Assembly: GCA_965198325.1 (NCBI GenBank)
Contig: CBDAPE010000015.1
Span: 124,001-188,000, forward strand
Direction: 5' to 3'
From: CBDAPE01 sp965198325
GTDB lineage: Bacteria > Pseudomonadota > Alphaproteobacteria > UBA828 > JAPUJA01
DNA: 64,000 nucleotides
Below, piece after piece: positions 27,799 to 37,067 of the stretch (position 1 is the first letter of the stretch; each line of letters begins with the position of its first letter). Both the position numbers and the translations under genes were made by a program. The notes below the pieces were generated by a model, which was not told the origin of the DNA, did not search any database, and saw nothing but the letters and a program-made list of their open reading frames with translations.

Positions 27799-28550
27799 CG
27801 CGGCCGCAGAATATGACGGTGGTCCGCCGAATAGAGCCGGCTGTCGTCGAATCGGGTTTCTGCGAAGACACGCCCAACCAAAATGAGCGCCGTTCGTGTA
27901 ATCTTTTTCGCCCGAACCTTTCCACGGATGTCGTTCAGCGTCCCCGTAATCACGACCTCGTCCGGCCAGGTTGCCCGGTAAACAACTACGATCGGGCAAT
28001 CCGCACCGTAGGCGGGGATCAGCTCCTGTGTAACTTTCCGGAGATTGCGGACCGACAGATGGATCGCCAGCGTCGCGCCGCTTGCGCCCAGCGTTGCCAG
28101 ATCTTCGCCCGCCGGCATGGCGGACGCCTTGCCGTCGGTGCGGGTTATAACCACGGTCTGCGATATGGAGGGAAGGGTCAGTTCCTGACCCAGCAGGGCG
28201 GCGGCAGCGGCGAAGGCGGGCACGCCGGGCGTCACGTCGTATCCGATTCCGAGCGCGTCCAGGCGGCGAATTTGTTCGGCGATCGCCCCGTAAATCGACG
28301 GATCACCCGAATGAACCCGGGCAACGTCCAGTCCTGCCGCATGTGCGTTTTCCATTTCTTCGATGATCTCGTCGAGATGAAGGGGCGCCGTATCGACGAC
28401 GCGGGCACCATCTGGCGCCGCAGCAACGATCTCTTTAGGAACCAACGATCCGGCGTATAGGCAAACCGGGCACTGCTCGATCAGCCTCAGACCGCGCACG
28501 GTGATTAAATCGGGCGCCCCCGGCCCCGCACCAATGAAATGAACTGTCAC
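27795..28550 (-). CDS. cobM: Precorrin-4 C11-methyltransferase
   Basis: SAM-dependent C11 methylation (CobM/CbiF); 251 residues. Motifs: HFIGAGPGAPDLITVRG for SAM binding, ARVHSGDPSIYGAIAEQ and YDVTPGVPAFAAAAA, all typical of CbiF rather than of its paralogues. Its ATG overlaps the stop of the cbiG-cobJ fusion (ATGA). It is the last gene of the cbiX-cobH-cobL-cobI-cbiG/cobJ-cobM run. Confidence 0.95.
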   Translation of the reverse strand: MTVHFIGAGPGAPDLITVRGLRLIEQCPVCLYAGSLVPKEIVAAAPDGARVVDTAPLHLDEIIEEMENAHAAGLDVARVHSGDPSIYGAIAEQIRRLDALGIGYDVTPGVPAFAAAAALLGQELTLPSISQTVVITRTDGKASAMPAGEDLATLGASGATLAIHLSVRNLRKVTQELIPAYGADCPIVVVYRATWPDEVVITGTLNDIRGKVRAKKITRTALILVGRVFAETRFDDSRLYSADHRHILRPR

Positions 28551-30379
28551 GATTCCCCGTTCGCTTCGTCGTATCCCCGTGGCGTGTAGACCCAGTGCCT
28601 ATGATCCCCCCCACCGGTGAGTTTCGTGGTGCTCGCGCCGATCACCACGACTGTCAGCATATCAACCTGATCGGATCGAAGCCCGCTCAGGTCGATGATT
28701 TCGACATTCTCCTCCTGCCGGCCGAGGTTGCGGGCGATGATTACCGGCGTATCCGCCGGTCGGGCGCTCAGCAAGATATCCCGCGCTTTTGTCAGCTGTT
28801 CGGTGCGCCGACGGGAAACCGGATTATAAAGCGCGACGACGAAATCACCCTCGGCCGCTGCGACCAACCGTCGCTCGATCACACCCCAGGGCGTCATGAG
28901 ATCGGATAGCGAAATAGCGCAAAAATCATGCCCCAGAGGTGCGCCGACCCGCGCTGCCGCAGCCTGCAGAGCCGAAATCCCCGGCACGACCTGAATGTCG
29001 AGCCGTTGCCATTCGGGACGGTCCTGGGTGTCGATAAGCTCGAAGACGAGGCTTGCCATCGCGTAGATCCCTGCATCACCGCTCGATACCAACGCAACAC
29101 GATATCCCTGCGCGGCAAGCGAGAGCGCGTCGCTCACCCGCTCTCGTTCCTGGCCAAGATCGTACGGGTATAGTGCTTTTGCGCGCACCAGATCGGCGAT
29201 CAGATCGATATAGAGTCGATAACCGACGATATCGCTTGCCGAGGCCAGAGCGTTCGTGGCTTCCGGCGTACGCCAGCTCGAACTGCCGGGGCCGAGCCCG
29301 ACGATGGCGAGCGACCCCGGGGCCTGCCCCACGGCATCGGTGTCCAGAATTGCGGGCGCGCGTGCAATCGCGCAGGTCGCCCGCGCGGATTTCCGCTTCG
29401 GCACAATCAAGTTTGCAGCACGCCCCCCGGCAGCCAACGCCGCCGCCTCCGCAACGCCGTGGGTCCCGACGGCATCGAACACAACGTCGGACGGGTTCGC
29501 AAGGCGCCCAGCTTGCTGCTCCAGCCGTTCGGCGGAAAACAGCCGCAGCGGCACGTCGAGCCCATCGGCCAGCGCCCTGATGGCCGCTTCGTCTTCCTTG
29601 ATATCGATGGTCGACACGCAGGCAACAGAGCCTTGCGCCAGACCCGCCTCTTGCAGCGCGTTGTGAACAAGCTTGTCGAATTCACCCGCGCCGACACCGC
29701 GCTCGCATCCGACGCCAAGAGCCAACGTCTTCGGATGCAGACACAGGATATCGTCAGAATGCCCAGACGCCCGCTCCGTAAGACTGAGCGTTAGAGGCGC
29801 CTCGTCGTCTGTAAACGGCGCATCGACCAACGTGATCCAGCTTGTGTCGATCGCCGGATCGAGATCGTTGAGAAGCCGGACCGGCTCACCCGAGAGTATG
29901 GCGGCGGTAACCGGCTTGACCGCCCCAGCATGGCCGAGCCGCCAACCATCGGGAGGATCGTCCAGAGAAACTCCGAAACGGAGCTCGCCGGCGGTCGTGA
30001 CTGCAGGGGACACGCTCAGAACATCACTCAGCCTGCGGGCAAGCGCATTTGCCCCGTGGTGGCCTCCCAGCAAAGGCACGACCGCGCGACCGTCCTCGCC
30101 GACACAAACGATCGGTGGTGCGTCGTGTTTATCGGTCAGCACCGCGGCAAGCGCCCGGATCATGATTCCGGTGGACAGGATCCCCACGACGGGATGCCGC
30201 TCCCGATAGAGGTCCCGCAAATGCCCCGCTACGGACACGAAATCCCGATCGGCGGTGGCGACCCGGCCGGCAAGGCCGTGGATTTGCGCGCCGGGTAGGT
30301 GGACGGCCAGCCGGCGTGCTAGGGCTGCACCACCCTCCGTGATCACGACGAAGACGGGCCCGGGCTTCGGCGTCATCAT
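28547..30379 (-). CDS. cobJ: CbiG-CobJ fusion: cobalt-precorrin-5A hydrolase / precorrin-3B C17-methyltransferase
   Basis: A 610-residue bifunctional protein. Residues about 8-340 are CbiG, which opens the delta-lactone and releases acetaldehyde in the oxygen-independent route: GILSTGIMIRALAAVL, PLLGGHHGANALARRL, and a C-terminal CbiG/CobE-like domain from LALGVGCERGVGAGEF to about 340. Residues about 355-600 are CobJ/CbiH, the ring-contracting C17 methyltransferase: IVGLGPGSSSWRTPEA, SSGDAGIYAMASLV, VVPGISALQAAAARVGAPLG and VALYNPVSRRR. Fusing the two steps that act on neighbouring intermediates could help channel them (inference). It starts at tandem ATG codons 30379/30376 overlapping the cobI stop, and overlaps cobM by four bases. 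Confidence 0.95.
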   Translation of the reverse strand: MMTPKPGPVFVVITEGGAALARRLAVHLPGAQIHGLAGRVATADRDFVSVAGHLRDLYRERHPVVGILSTGIMIRALAAVLTDKHDAPPIVCVGEDGRAVVPLLGGHHGANALARRLSDVLSVSPAVTTAGELRFGVSLDDPPDGWRLGHAGAVKPVTAAILSGEPVRLLNDLDPAIDTSWITLVDAPFTDDEAPLTLSLTERASGHSDDILCLHPKTLALGVGCERGVGAGEFDKLVHNALQEAGLAQGSVACVSTIDIKEDEAAIRALADGLDVPLRLFSAERLEQQAGRLANPSDVVFDAVGTHGVAEAAALAAGGRAANLIVPKRKSARATCAIARAPAILDTDAVGQAPGSLAIVGLGPGSSSWRTPEATNALASASDIVGYRLYIDLIADLVRAKALYPYDLGQERERVSDALSLAAQGYRVALVSSGDAGIYAMASLVFELIDTQDRPEWQRLDIQVVPGISALQAAAARVGAPLGHDFCAISLSDLMTPWGVIERRLVAAAEGDFVVALYNPVSRRRTEQLTKARDILLSARPADTPVIIARNLGRQEENVEIIDLSGLRSDQVDMLTVVVIGASTTKLTGGGDHRHWVYTPRGYDEANGES

Positions 30380-31080
30380 ACGCCGCCGCGCCGGTGAACC
30401 AGAATCATCGAAAAATAGGGTGCTTTATCGTCCGTCAGTTCGGCAAGTGGTAACTGTTTCTCGGCTTCCATCGTCGCCCGTTCGATATAGCGGGCGGTCT
30501 CCATCAACCCGGCCTCGCGCAACACGGATCGCACCTTGTTCAGGTGGCGCCCGACTTTGATGAACACCGCCATATCGGCAGCCGCCAGCCGGCGGGCCAT
30601 GTCGTCTTCTTCCAGGGTCGCGGGAATTACCGTCACGACGTCATTTCGCGAAGCAAGCGGCATGTGAAGCGCCGCCGCGCAGGCCGTTAAGGAGCTGACG
30701 CCGGGAACGACCTCGACCGGCCAACGCCGCGCCAATCTTTCGAACAGATACATGAATGAGCCATAGAAAAACGGATCGCCCTCGCAGAGTACGGCGACAG
30801 AATGTCCGGCTTCCACGCGCCCGCTGATATCGCGATGGGCGCGATCGTAGACATCCGTGGGTGGAAATATCCCGAGGTCCATCGATATGCGAATCACGAT
30901 TTCTTCCTGGCCGCCCGGAAAATGGCTCGCGGCGATCGAGCGAGCGACGCTGTCTCCTTCATTGGGCGCAGAGTAAGCGATTACATCGGCGTTCTGAATG
31001 ATCCGGTACGCCTTCAATGTCAGCAAATCCGGATCTCCCGGCCCGACTCCGATCCCCCAGATTTTTCCGGGCGCCGTCAT
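30376..31080 (-). CDS. cobI: Precorrin-2 C20-methyltransferase
   Basis: SAM-dependent C20 methylation (CobI/CbiL); 234 residues. It contains GIGVGPGDPDLLTLKAYRII, LCEGDPFFYGSFMYLFERL and VVPGVSSLTACAAALHMPL, the CbiL-specific forms of the methylase motifs. ATG 31080 overlaps the cobL stop (ATGA), which fixes the start; an in-frame upstream Met would add only six residues. The stop overlaps the start of cbiG-cobJ. Confidence 0.95.
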   Translation of the reverse strand: MTAPGKIWGIGVGPGDPDLLTLKAYRIIQNADVIAYSAPNEGDSVARSIAASHFPGGQEEIVIRISMDLGIFPPTDVYDRAHRDISGRVEAGHSVAVLCEGDPFFYGSFMYLFERLARRWPVEVVPGVSSLTACAAALHMPLASRNDVVTVIPATLEEDDMARRLAAADMAVFIKVGRHLNKVRSVLREAGLMETARYIERATMEAEKQLPLAELTDDKAPYFSMILVHRRGGV

Positions 31081-32285
31081 TCCTTGACAACCCGCCACTG
31101 TGTTACCGGCATCATGGGCCGCCAGCTCTGGAAAGAACCAACGGCATCGGCTCGCGATATTACGATACGAACCAGCTCACCGCCGTATTTGGCGCAGGCG
31201 TCGATGAGGCGGCTTTCGCCCTCGATCGTCACGGCGTTGGCAACCAGCCGCCCGTGCGGTCCCAAGGCGTGCCAGCAGGTTTCCACCATCCCGTCCGCCG
31301 TCAAGCCGCCTCCGATAAACACCGCGTCCGGTGCGTCGAGCCCCTCCAGCGCGGCAGGCGCCTCACCGGCAAGAATTTCTATTCTGGACACGCCAAGCAC
31401 CGCCGCGTTGGCGCTGATGAACGACAGGCGCGTCTCGTCCCGCTCGACGGCAATCGCCGTTGCGTCTCTTGCCGCCCGGCACCACTCAATGGCGATCGAC
31501 CCGCCCCCGGCTCCTACATCCCAAAGCCGTTGTCCGGGCAACGGCGCGAGCGCCGCCAGGGTCGCGGCGCGAACTTCACGTTTGGTCAACTTGCCGTCGT
31601 GCTCGAAGGCATCGTCGGGAAGGCCGGGCGTCGTGGGCACGACGACCGCTTCCGCTCCGGCCACGCAATCAATTGCAAGCAGGATCAGGTCGGGAAGTTC
31701 ACCGTCCGGCCACGCCGTGGCCAGGGCATTGCATGCCGCCTCGTTTGCACCGCCGAGATGCGATAGCGCCACCATTCGGCTTTCACCGAAACCGCGAACG
31801 CCGAGCAAGTCAGCAACGGCCTTGGGTGTTTGCCCGTTATCGCACAGCACCAACAGGCGTGCTCCGGGTGTTACGAACGGAATGATATTTTCCAGCGCGC
31901 GGCCGTGCGCACTCAGGCATTCGACTTTGTCGAGTGGCCAACCAAGCTTTGCCGACGCCAGTGAAAACGCCGAGGGCGCGGGATAGACTCGCATGTCCTT
32001 GATGGAAACATGGCGGCTAAGCGTCGCGCCGACTCCGAACCACATGGGATCGCCTGAGGCAAGGACCGCCACTTTTTGTCCGCGATATCCGAGCAGCGCG
32101 TCGATCGATTTCTGGAAGGGCGACGACCAAGCGATGCGCGCACGGTGGTCGTCTTCCAACGCCGCCAGATGACGTTCGCCTCCGAATATGACGTCGGCGG
32201 CATCGAGAGCAGCCCGCGCATCGGGCGCGAGCCCGGTAAGCCCGTCGTCTCCAACGCCGATAACGCTGAGCCAGGGGCCGCTCAT
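31077..32285 (-). CDS. cobL: Precorrin-6Y C5,15-methyltransferase (decarboxylating), CbiE-CbiT fusion
   Basis: A 402-residue bifunctional enzyme that methylates C5 and C15 and decarboxylates the C12 acetate. The N-terminal CbiE part has VIGVGDDGLTGLAPDA and AVLASGDPMWFGVGATL. The C-terminal CbiT part is a class I methyltransferase with LWDVGAGGGSIAIEWCRAA and DAVFIGGGLTADGMVETCW. ATG 32285 overlaps the cobH stop (ATGA); its own stop overlaps cobI the same way. Confidence 0.96.
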   Translation of the reverse strand: MSGPWLSVIGVGDDGLTGLAPDARAALDAADVIFGGERHLAALEDDHRARIAWSSPFQKSIDALLGYRGQKVAVLASGDPMWFGVGATLSRHVSIKDMRVYPAPSAFSLASAKLGWPLDKVECLSAHGRALENIIPFVTPGARLLVLCDNGQTPKAVADLLGVRGFGESRMVALSHLGGANEAACNALATAWPDGELPDLILLAIDCVAGAEAVVVPTTPGLPDDAFEHDGKLTKREVRAATLAALAPLPGQRLWDVGAGGGSIAIEWCRAARDATAIAVERDETRLSFISANAAVLGVSRIEILAGEAPAALEGLDAPDAVFIGGGLTADGMVETCWHALGPHGRLVANAVTIEGESRLIDACAKYGGELVRIVISRADAVGSFQSWRPMMPVTQWRVVKE

Positions 32286-32911
32286 TCGCCGGCGCCGCCA
32301 CAAACGGCGTTGATCGCGGCCGCCGCGAAGGCGCTGCCTCCGATCCGGCCTTTGAGGGTCACATACGGGATATCGAGATCGGCCCGAATAAGCGCGTCCT
32401 TAGATTCCGCCGCACCGACGAAGCCGACCGGAAAGGCGAAGAGGGCTGCCGGGTGTTGCTCGACATGTTCGTCCATCAGCTCCAGAAGGCGAAACAGGGC
32501 CGTGGGCGCGTTGCCGATCGCAACAACGGATCCGGCCAAGCGCGGCAACCATAAATTCACGGCCGCCGCGGATCGGGTCGTGCCTGTACGCCGGGCGATT
32601 TCCTGTACTCCGTCCTCATTCAGGGTGCAAACGATGTCGTTTCCCTCCGGCAAGCGTCGATCCATAACCCCGGCCGCGACCATCGTCGCGTCGACAAAAA
32701 GCGGCGCCCTGCGCGCCAGCGCATTGCGGGCCGCTCTGGCGGGGTCGCCCGACCAGGCCAGTTTTGCGACGATGCCCGGCATCCCGCAAGCGTGGACGAG
32801 ACGCATGACCACAGGCTCCAGCGCCGACGGAATAGCGCTCAGGTCCGTGGCCTCGCGGATGGCGGAAAAGGAGGCGCGATAGATCGCGTCGGGGTCCTTG
32901 AGATAGTCCAA
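32282..32911 (-). CDS. cobH: Precorrin-8X methylmutase
   Basis: Moves the C11 methyl to C12, giving hydrogenobyrinate or, with cobalt, cobyrinate (CobH/CbiC). It has 209 residues, normal length. The catalytic histidine lies in MRLVHACGMPG; GNAPTALFRLLELM, PVGFVGAAESKDAL and TLKGRIGGSAFAAAAIN are family signatures. GGAAGT lies just upstream of ATG 32911. It follows cbiX by 42 bp and overlaps cobL. Confidence 0.96.
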   Translation of the reverse strand: MDYLKDPDAIYRASFSAIREATDLSAIPSALEPVVMRLVHACGMPGIVAKLAWSGDPARAARNALARRAPLFVDATMVAAGVMDRRLPEGNDIVCTLNEDGVQEIARRTGTTRSAAAVNLWLPRLAGSVVAIGNAPTALFRLLELMDEHVEQHPAALFAFPVGFVGAAESKDALIRADLDIPYVTLKGRIGGSAFAAAAINAVCGGAGE

Positions 32912-32953
32912 TCGATAACTTCCTATACCCAGCGCCCGGCAGACGCGAAACCT

Positions 32954-33955
32954 TCAGGAGCCATTCGGGTCGCGCCGTCCGGGACCATGGGGATGGTTTG
33001 CGTGGGGATGTGACGCGTGCATATGAGCATCCCGACGATCATGATCTCGCCTGGCGTGATCGTGCCCCGACGGGTCGCCTCCGGCGCCGATCCCTTCGAC
33101 GTGATGGTGATGCCCCATCTGGGGTTCCCCGACTTCGGCCTCAAAGCCGACGACCTGCTCGCGGTATTTGCAGGTCAGGCAGTTCATATTGTTATCGCCT
33201 TCGGTTATGCCACGAACCCGGTTCGCGAAGGTATCGATGACCCCCGGATGATCCGCCAGATAACCGGCCTTGATAAATTCGATGTCGGGATTGTCCGCGG
33301 CGGCGCGATCGGTCGCGCTGTAGATTCGCTCGACCAGAACGCCCGTAAACAGGAAATAGGGAAAAACGATAATTCGTCGATAGCCCAGCTTGACCGCGTG
33401 CTCCAGCCCCGGCGCGACGAGCGGAAAGGTCACGCCGGAATAACACACTTCCGTCCAACCGAATCCCATGCCTTCGCCCAGCATGCGGGCGATTTTCGCG
33501 ATATTTCCATTGGCGTCGGGATCGGATGTGCCGCGCCCGACCACCATCAACAGGGTCTCGTCGCGCGCGACTTCCGGACCCGCAGTTGCTTCGCCGGCCT
33601 CGATTCGGTCGCGGGCCGCCGCGAGCATCCTTGGATCGACCCCGAGATCCCGCGCAAATTCTATTTTGGTCGGCTGTGTGGCTGCGTATTCGTTTAGGAC
33701 CGACGCGATATCGTTTTTGACATGGCCCGCCGCGAAGAGCATGCCCGGCACGGCGAGAACATGATCCACACCCTGTTGGCGGAGCGCATCGAGACCGTCT
33801 CGAATAACCGGCCTTGCAAATTCCAGGAAACCGTAATCGACTGCGTAATCGGGAAACCGCTGCGTCAGCCCCACGGCCAGCGCCTTGAATTCCTCAACCG
33901 CCGCGGCGCTGCGGCTTCCATGACCGCATACCATTACACCAATTTTTGTCGTCAT
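32954..33955 (-). CDS. cbiX: Sirohydrochlorin cobaltochelatase, long CbiX with metal-binding tail
   Basis: Inserts Co(II) into sirohydrochlorin, the early-cobalt step; 333 residues, the long two-domain CbiX form. The N-domain carries the metal-site histidines (CGHGSRSAAAVEEF and GMLFAAGHVKNDI). The C-domain copy has lost them (VVGRGTSDPDANGN, YFLFTGVLVERI), so one half is catalytic. After about residue 270 come NCLTCKYREQ, a CxxC that could bind a metal or iron-sulfur cluster, and a tail with more than a dozen His (MGHHHHVEG, HDHARRDHDRRDAHMHASHP), likely for cobalt storage or delivery. Start: ATG 33955, 49 bp from the divergent cobD start; nine extra upstream codons are possible. Confidence 0.93.
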   Translation of the reverse strand: MTTKIGVMVCGHGSRSAAAVEEFKALAVGLTQRFPDYAVDYGFLEFARPVIRDGLDALRQQGVDHVLAVPGMLFAAGHVKNDIASVLNEYAATQPTKIEFARDLGVDPRMLAAARDRIEAGEATAGPEVARDETLLMVVGRGTSDPDANGNIAKIARMLGEGMGFGWTEVCYSGVTFPLVAPGLEHAVKLGYRRIIVFPYFLFTGVLVERIYSATDRAAADNPDIEFIKAGYLADHPGVIDTFANRVRGITEGDNNMNCLTCKYREQVVGFEAEVGEPQMGHHHHVEGIGAGGDPSGHDHARRDHDRRDAHMHASHPHANHPHGPGRRDPNGS

Positions 33956-34004
33956 CGCTTGCCATTGCTCCGGGCCCCGCAACCGGGCACCATCTTAAAG
34001 GAAT

Positions 34005-34985
34005 ATGATCTTCGAGTCGGCAATTCCCGCTATCCTCGTCGCATTGGCCTGCGATGCGCTGTTCGGAGACCCGGACCGGCTTTATCGGCGCATCCCCCAT
34101 CCGGTCGTTGTCATGGGCAGACTGATCGCGGCGGCAGACGGGGCCTGGAATCGCGGCACGGCCGGAGCCTTTTGGCGCACCGTGCTGGGCGGCATGGCGG
34201 TGCTTTTGCTAATCGTCCTGTGTGCCGGCGTGGGTGTTGGTCTCGAGGTCTTTTTGCGCGGTTACAGCTATGGCTGGATCGTGGAGGGCGTCTTGATGTC
34301 GACGCTGATCGCCCAACGCGGCCTTTACGACCATGTCATGGCCGTCGTCAGGGCCCTGGCAAGCGACGGTATCGATGCCGCGCGCGTCACGGTGGCGAAA
34401 ATCGTCGGCCGCGACACCTCGAGGCTCGACGAAAGCGGCGTCTCGCGCAGCGCCATCGAATCCCTCTCCGAGAATTTTTCGGACGGCGTCGTCGCCCCGG
34501 TGTTTTGGGGCTTGCTGTTCGGATTGCCGGGCATACTGGTCTACAAGGCGGTCAACACCGCGGACAGCATGATCGGGCACCGCTCGCCGGAGCATCTTTA
34601 TTTCGGCCGCGCCGCAGCCCGCCTCGACGATGCCCTGAGCTATATTCCCGCGCGCCTGTCGGCGCTGCTTGTTTTCTGTGCCGCCAGTTTCGGAGCGCGG
34701 TTGTCGAAGACCCGGGGTTTGGCCATGATCGGCGCCGAGGCGCGACATCATCGTTCGGTCAATGCAGGTTATCCCGAAGCGGCCATGGCGGACGCAATCG
34801 GCGTGCGGCTATCGGGTCCGCGTCCCTATGACGGACACGTCGTCGAGGAAGCCTGGATCGGCGAAGAGTTCGATGACGCCCGCCCCATCGACATTCGATC
34901 GGCGCTCTCGGTTTATTTCCGGGCCTGCGTGCTGGTCTTTGTGTGTGTCGCGATTGCCGGCGCGATCGACGGTCTCATTGGCTAG
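34005..34985 (+). CDS. cobD: Adenosylcobinamide-phosphate synthase (CbiB type)
   Basis: Integral membrane enzyme that attaches (R)-1-amino-2-propanol (or its phosphate) to adenosylcobyric acid; 326 residues. It has LACDALFGDPDRLYRRIPHP at the N-terminus, membrane segments such as VLLLIVLCAGVGVGLEVFL, the signature SLSENFSDGVVAPVFWGLL and NAGYPEAAMADAIGVRL. It is divergent from cbiX and its last 11 bases overlap the 3' end of cobQ on the other strand. Confidence 0.95.
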   Translation: MIFESAIPAILVALACDALFGDPDRLYRRIPHPVVVMGRLIAAADGAWNRGTAGAFWRTVLGGMAVLLLIVLCAGVGVGLEVFLRGYSYGWIVEGVLMSTLIAQRGLYDHVMAVVRALASDGIDAARVTVAKIVGRDTSRLDESGVSRSAIESLSENFSDGVVAPVFWGLLFGLPGILVYKAVNTADSMIGHRSPEHLYFGRAAARLDDALSYIPARLSALLVFCAASFGARLSKTRGLAMIGAEARHHRSVNAGYPEAAMADAIGVRLSGPRPYDGHVVEEAWIGEEFDDARPIDIRSALSVYFRACVLVFVCVAIAGAIDGLIG

Positions 34986-36441
34986 CGATTTCGAGTAAGC
35001 CGTCGATATCGACGTTCTCTTCGAGCTGTCCGGCGATCGCGTCGAGCGCCTGCTCTAGATGGACCTCGAAATTTTCCAACACGGTCGTCCGAGCGTTGAA
35101 TCGTCCGAGAAATGCGTGCCTGAATTGATCGGCCGCGAACAGTCCATGAAGATAACACCCGCTCACTTGCCGATCCGCTGAGACCGCTCCGTCCGGCTTG
35201 TCTTGAAGCGTCAGAAACGAACGTTCCGTATCGGGGCCGGTCGTTCGACCCATATGCATTCGGTATCCCTGCACTGTGCCCGATCCGTCGCTTGCGCTGC
35301 CCGACAGTTCTTCTAGGGTCTTCGGGGCCCGGATAACCGTGTCGATGTCCAAAAAATTGAGGCCCTCGACATTCCCGGGCGGGCCTTCACAGCCATCGGG
35401 ATCGGCGACGCTCCGCCCCAACATCTGGTAGCCGCCGCATATCCCGAGGATCGCCCCGCCGCGGCGCAGGTGCCCTTTCAGGTCCGTATCCCAGCCTTGG
35501 GCCATAAAATGCTTAAGCGCGGCCACCGTGGCTTTTGTGCCTGGCAGAATGACGAGATCGGCATCGCCGGGAAGTGGCGCACCAGGCGATACCATCACTA
35601 GATCGACATCGGGTTCGGCGACCAGCGGGTCAAAATCGTCGAAATTCGAGATATGGCGAACTTGCGGCACAGCGATCTTGATAGAATTTCCTCCGCTAGG
35701 GGTAGCCGTTTCGGTTAGTCCGACACTGTCCTCTGCCGGGAGGCTCCGCGCCTCGTCCAGCCAGGGAACAACCCCGAAACAGCGCAGACCGGTCCGCTCG
35801 GCAAGGATCTCGATCCCGCTATCGAACAGACCTTCATCGCCGCGAAACTTGTTGATGATGTAACCCTTCAAAAGCGCTGCTTCGTCCTCGCCCAAGAGTG
35901 CCTGCGTGCCGAAGATACTGGCGATCACGCCACCCCGGTCGATATCGCCGATCAGAATGACCGGTACCTTCGCCGTCATGGCGAATCCCATATTCGCGAT
36001 ATCGCCGTCGCGCAGATTCACTTCCGAAGCGCTTCCCGCGCCTTCGACGAGCACAATGTCGGTGCCGTTGCGAAGTCGTTCGAAGGATTCGATGACTTGG
36101 GGTAGCAGCGCGGCTTTGAGCGATTGATAAGCCGGCGCGTCGTAATTTCCCAGCACGCGGCCCTGCACGATGACTTGTGCACCGATGTCGGACTGCGGTT
36201 TGAGCAGAACGGGGTTCATATCGGCGGTGGGTGTGATCGCCGCGGCGCGCGCCTGTACCGCCTGGGCTCGGCCGATCTCGGTGCTATCGGCAGCGACCGC
36301 CGCGTTGTTCGACATGTTCTGCGGCTTGAATGGTGCGACGTTCAGTCCCCGCTGGTGCAGGGCCCGGCAGAATCCGGCGACGAGGAGCGACTTTCCAACG
36401 TCCGATCCCGTGCCCTGAAACATCAAGGCGTTCGCCGCCAC
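34975..36441 (-). CDS. cobQ: Cobyric acid synthase
   Basis: Glutamine-dependent amidation of side chains b, d, e and g of adenosylcobyrinate a,c-diamide; 488 residues. The N-terminal NTPase part has MFQGTGSDVGKSLLVAGFCR and KPQNMSNNAAV. The C-terminal amidotransferase has the nucleophile in LGICGGYQMLG and the His in SGCYLHGLF. The GTG start at 36441 lies two bases after the cobO stop. It is the last gene in the riboswitch-headed run cobU-cobW-cobN-cobO-cobQ. Confidence 0.96.
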   Translation of the reverse strand: MAANALMFQGTGSDVGKSLLVAGFCRALHQRGLNVAPFKPQNMSNNAAVAADSTEIGRAQAVQARAAAITPTADMNPVLLKPQSDIGAQVIVQGRVLGNYDAPAYQSLKAALLPQVIESFERLRNGTDIVLVEGAGSASEVNLRDGDIANMGFAMTAKVPVILIGDIDRGGVIASIFGTQALLGEDEAALLKGYIINKFRGDEGLFDSGIEILAERTGLRCFGVVPWLDEARSLPAEDSVGLTETATPSGGNSIKIAVPQVRHISNFDDFDPLVAEPDVDLVMVSPGAPLPGDADLVILPGTKATVAALKHFMAQGWDTDLKGHLRRGGAILGICGGYQMLGRSVADPDGCEGPPGNVEGLNFLDIDTVIRAPKTLEELSGSASDGSGTVQGYRMHMGRTTGPDTERSFLTLQDKPDGAVSADRQVSGCYLHGLFAADQFRHAFLGRFNARTTVLENFEVHLEQALDAIAGQLEENVDIDGLLEIASQ

Positions 36442-36443
36442 GG

Positions 36444-37067
36444 CTAGAACTCGATGCCGCGTTGCGCTTTGAATTCGGCGCGGAAATGGTGCTTGATCTC
36501 CGTCATCTCGGTAACCAGATCCGCGGCCTCAATCAATTCCGGCTTGGCGTTACGCCCCGTACAGGCGACATGAAGGTCAGGCCGCTTGTGCTTGAGAACG
36601 TCGACGACATCGTCGATCGGCAGGGAGTCGTAGCGCAATACGATGTTGATCTCGTCAAGAAGAACGAACCCGAAGTACGGATCGGCCATCATCTCCTTGG
36701 CGCGCTCCCACGCCGCTTCCGCCGCTTCGATGTCCCGGCGGCGATCTTGCGTTTCCCAGGTGAAGCCTTCACCCATGACCGCGATCTCGATCAGATCGGG
36801 AAAGTTATCGAGGACCGTCCGCTCGCCGGTCTCCCATTTTCCTTTCACGAACTGGACGATTCCGACCCGGACCCCATGGCCGACGCAGCGCATGACCATC
36901 CCCATTGCCGCAGTCGTCTTCCCCTTGCCCTTGCCCGTGTGGACGATCAGTAGTCCGCCGGTCTTGGTTTTCTTCGCAAGAATGCGATCTTTCGCTTCCT
37001 TGTGCTTGCGTCGCTTTTCGTTGGCGCGGGCATCCTCTTCCGCTTGGTTCGAATTTTTTGACTTCAC
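36444..37067 (-). CDS. cobO: Cob(I)yrinic acid a,c-diamide adenosyltransferase
   Basis: Transfers the 5'-deoxyadenosyl group of ATP to Co(I) corrinoids (CobO/BtuR type); 207 residues. The P-loop HTGKGKGKTTAAMGM, VQFVKGKWETGE, VLLDEINIVLRYD and CTGRNAKPELIEAADLVTEM identify it. I choose GTG 37067, which overlaps the cobN stop (GTGA) and is followed by the lysine-rich N-terminal arm typical of the family; the frame stays open 20 codons further upstream inside cobN. Confidence 0.95.
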   Translation of the reverse strand: MKSKNSNQAEEDARANEKRRKHKEAKDRILAKKTKTGGLLIVHTGKGKGKTTAAMGMVMRCVGHGVRVGIVQFVKGKWETGERTVLDNFPDLIEIAVMGEGFTWETQDRRRDIEAAEAAWERAKEMMADPYFGFVLLDEINIVLRYDSLPIDDVVDVLKHKRPDLHVACTGRNAKPELIEAADLVTEMTEIKHHFRAEFKAQRGIEF

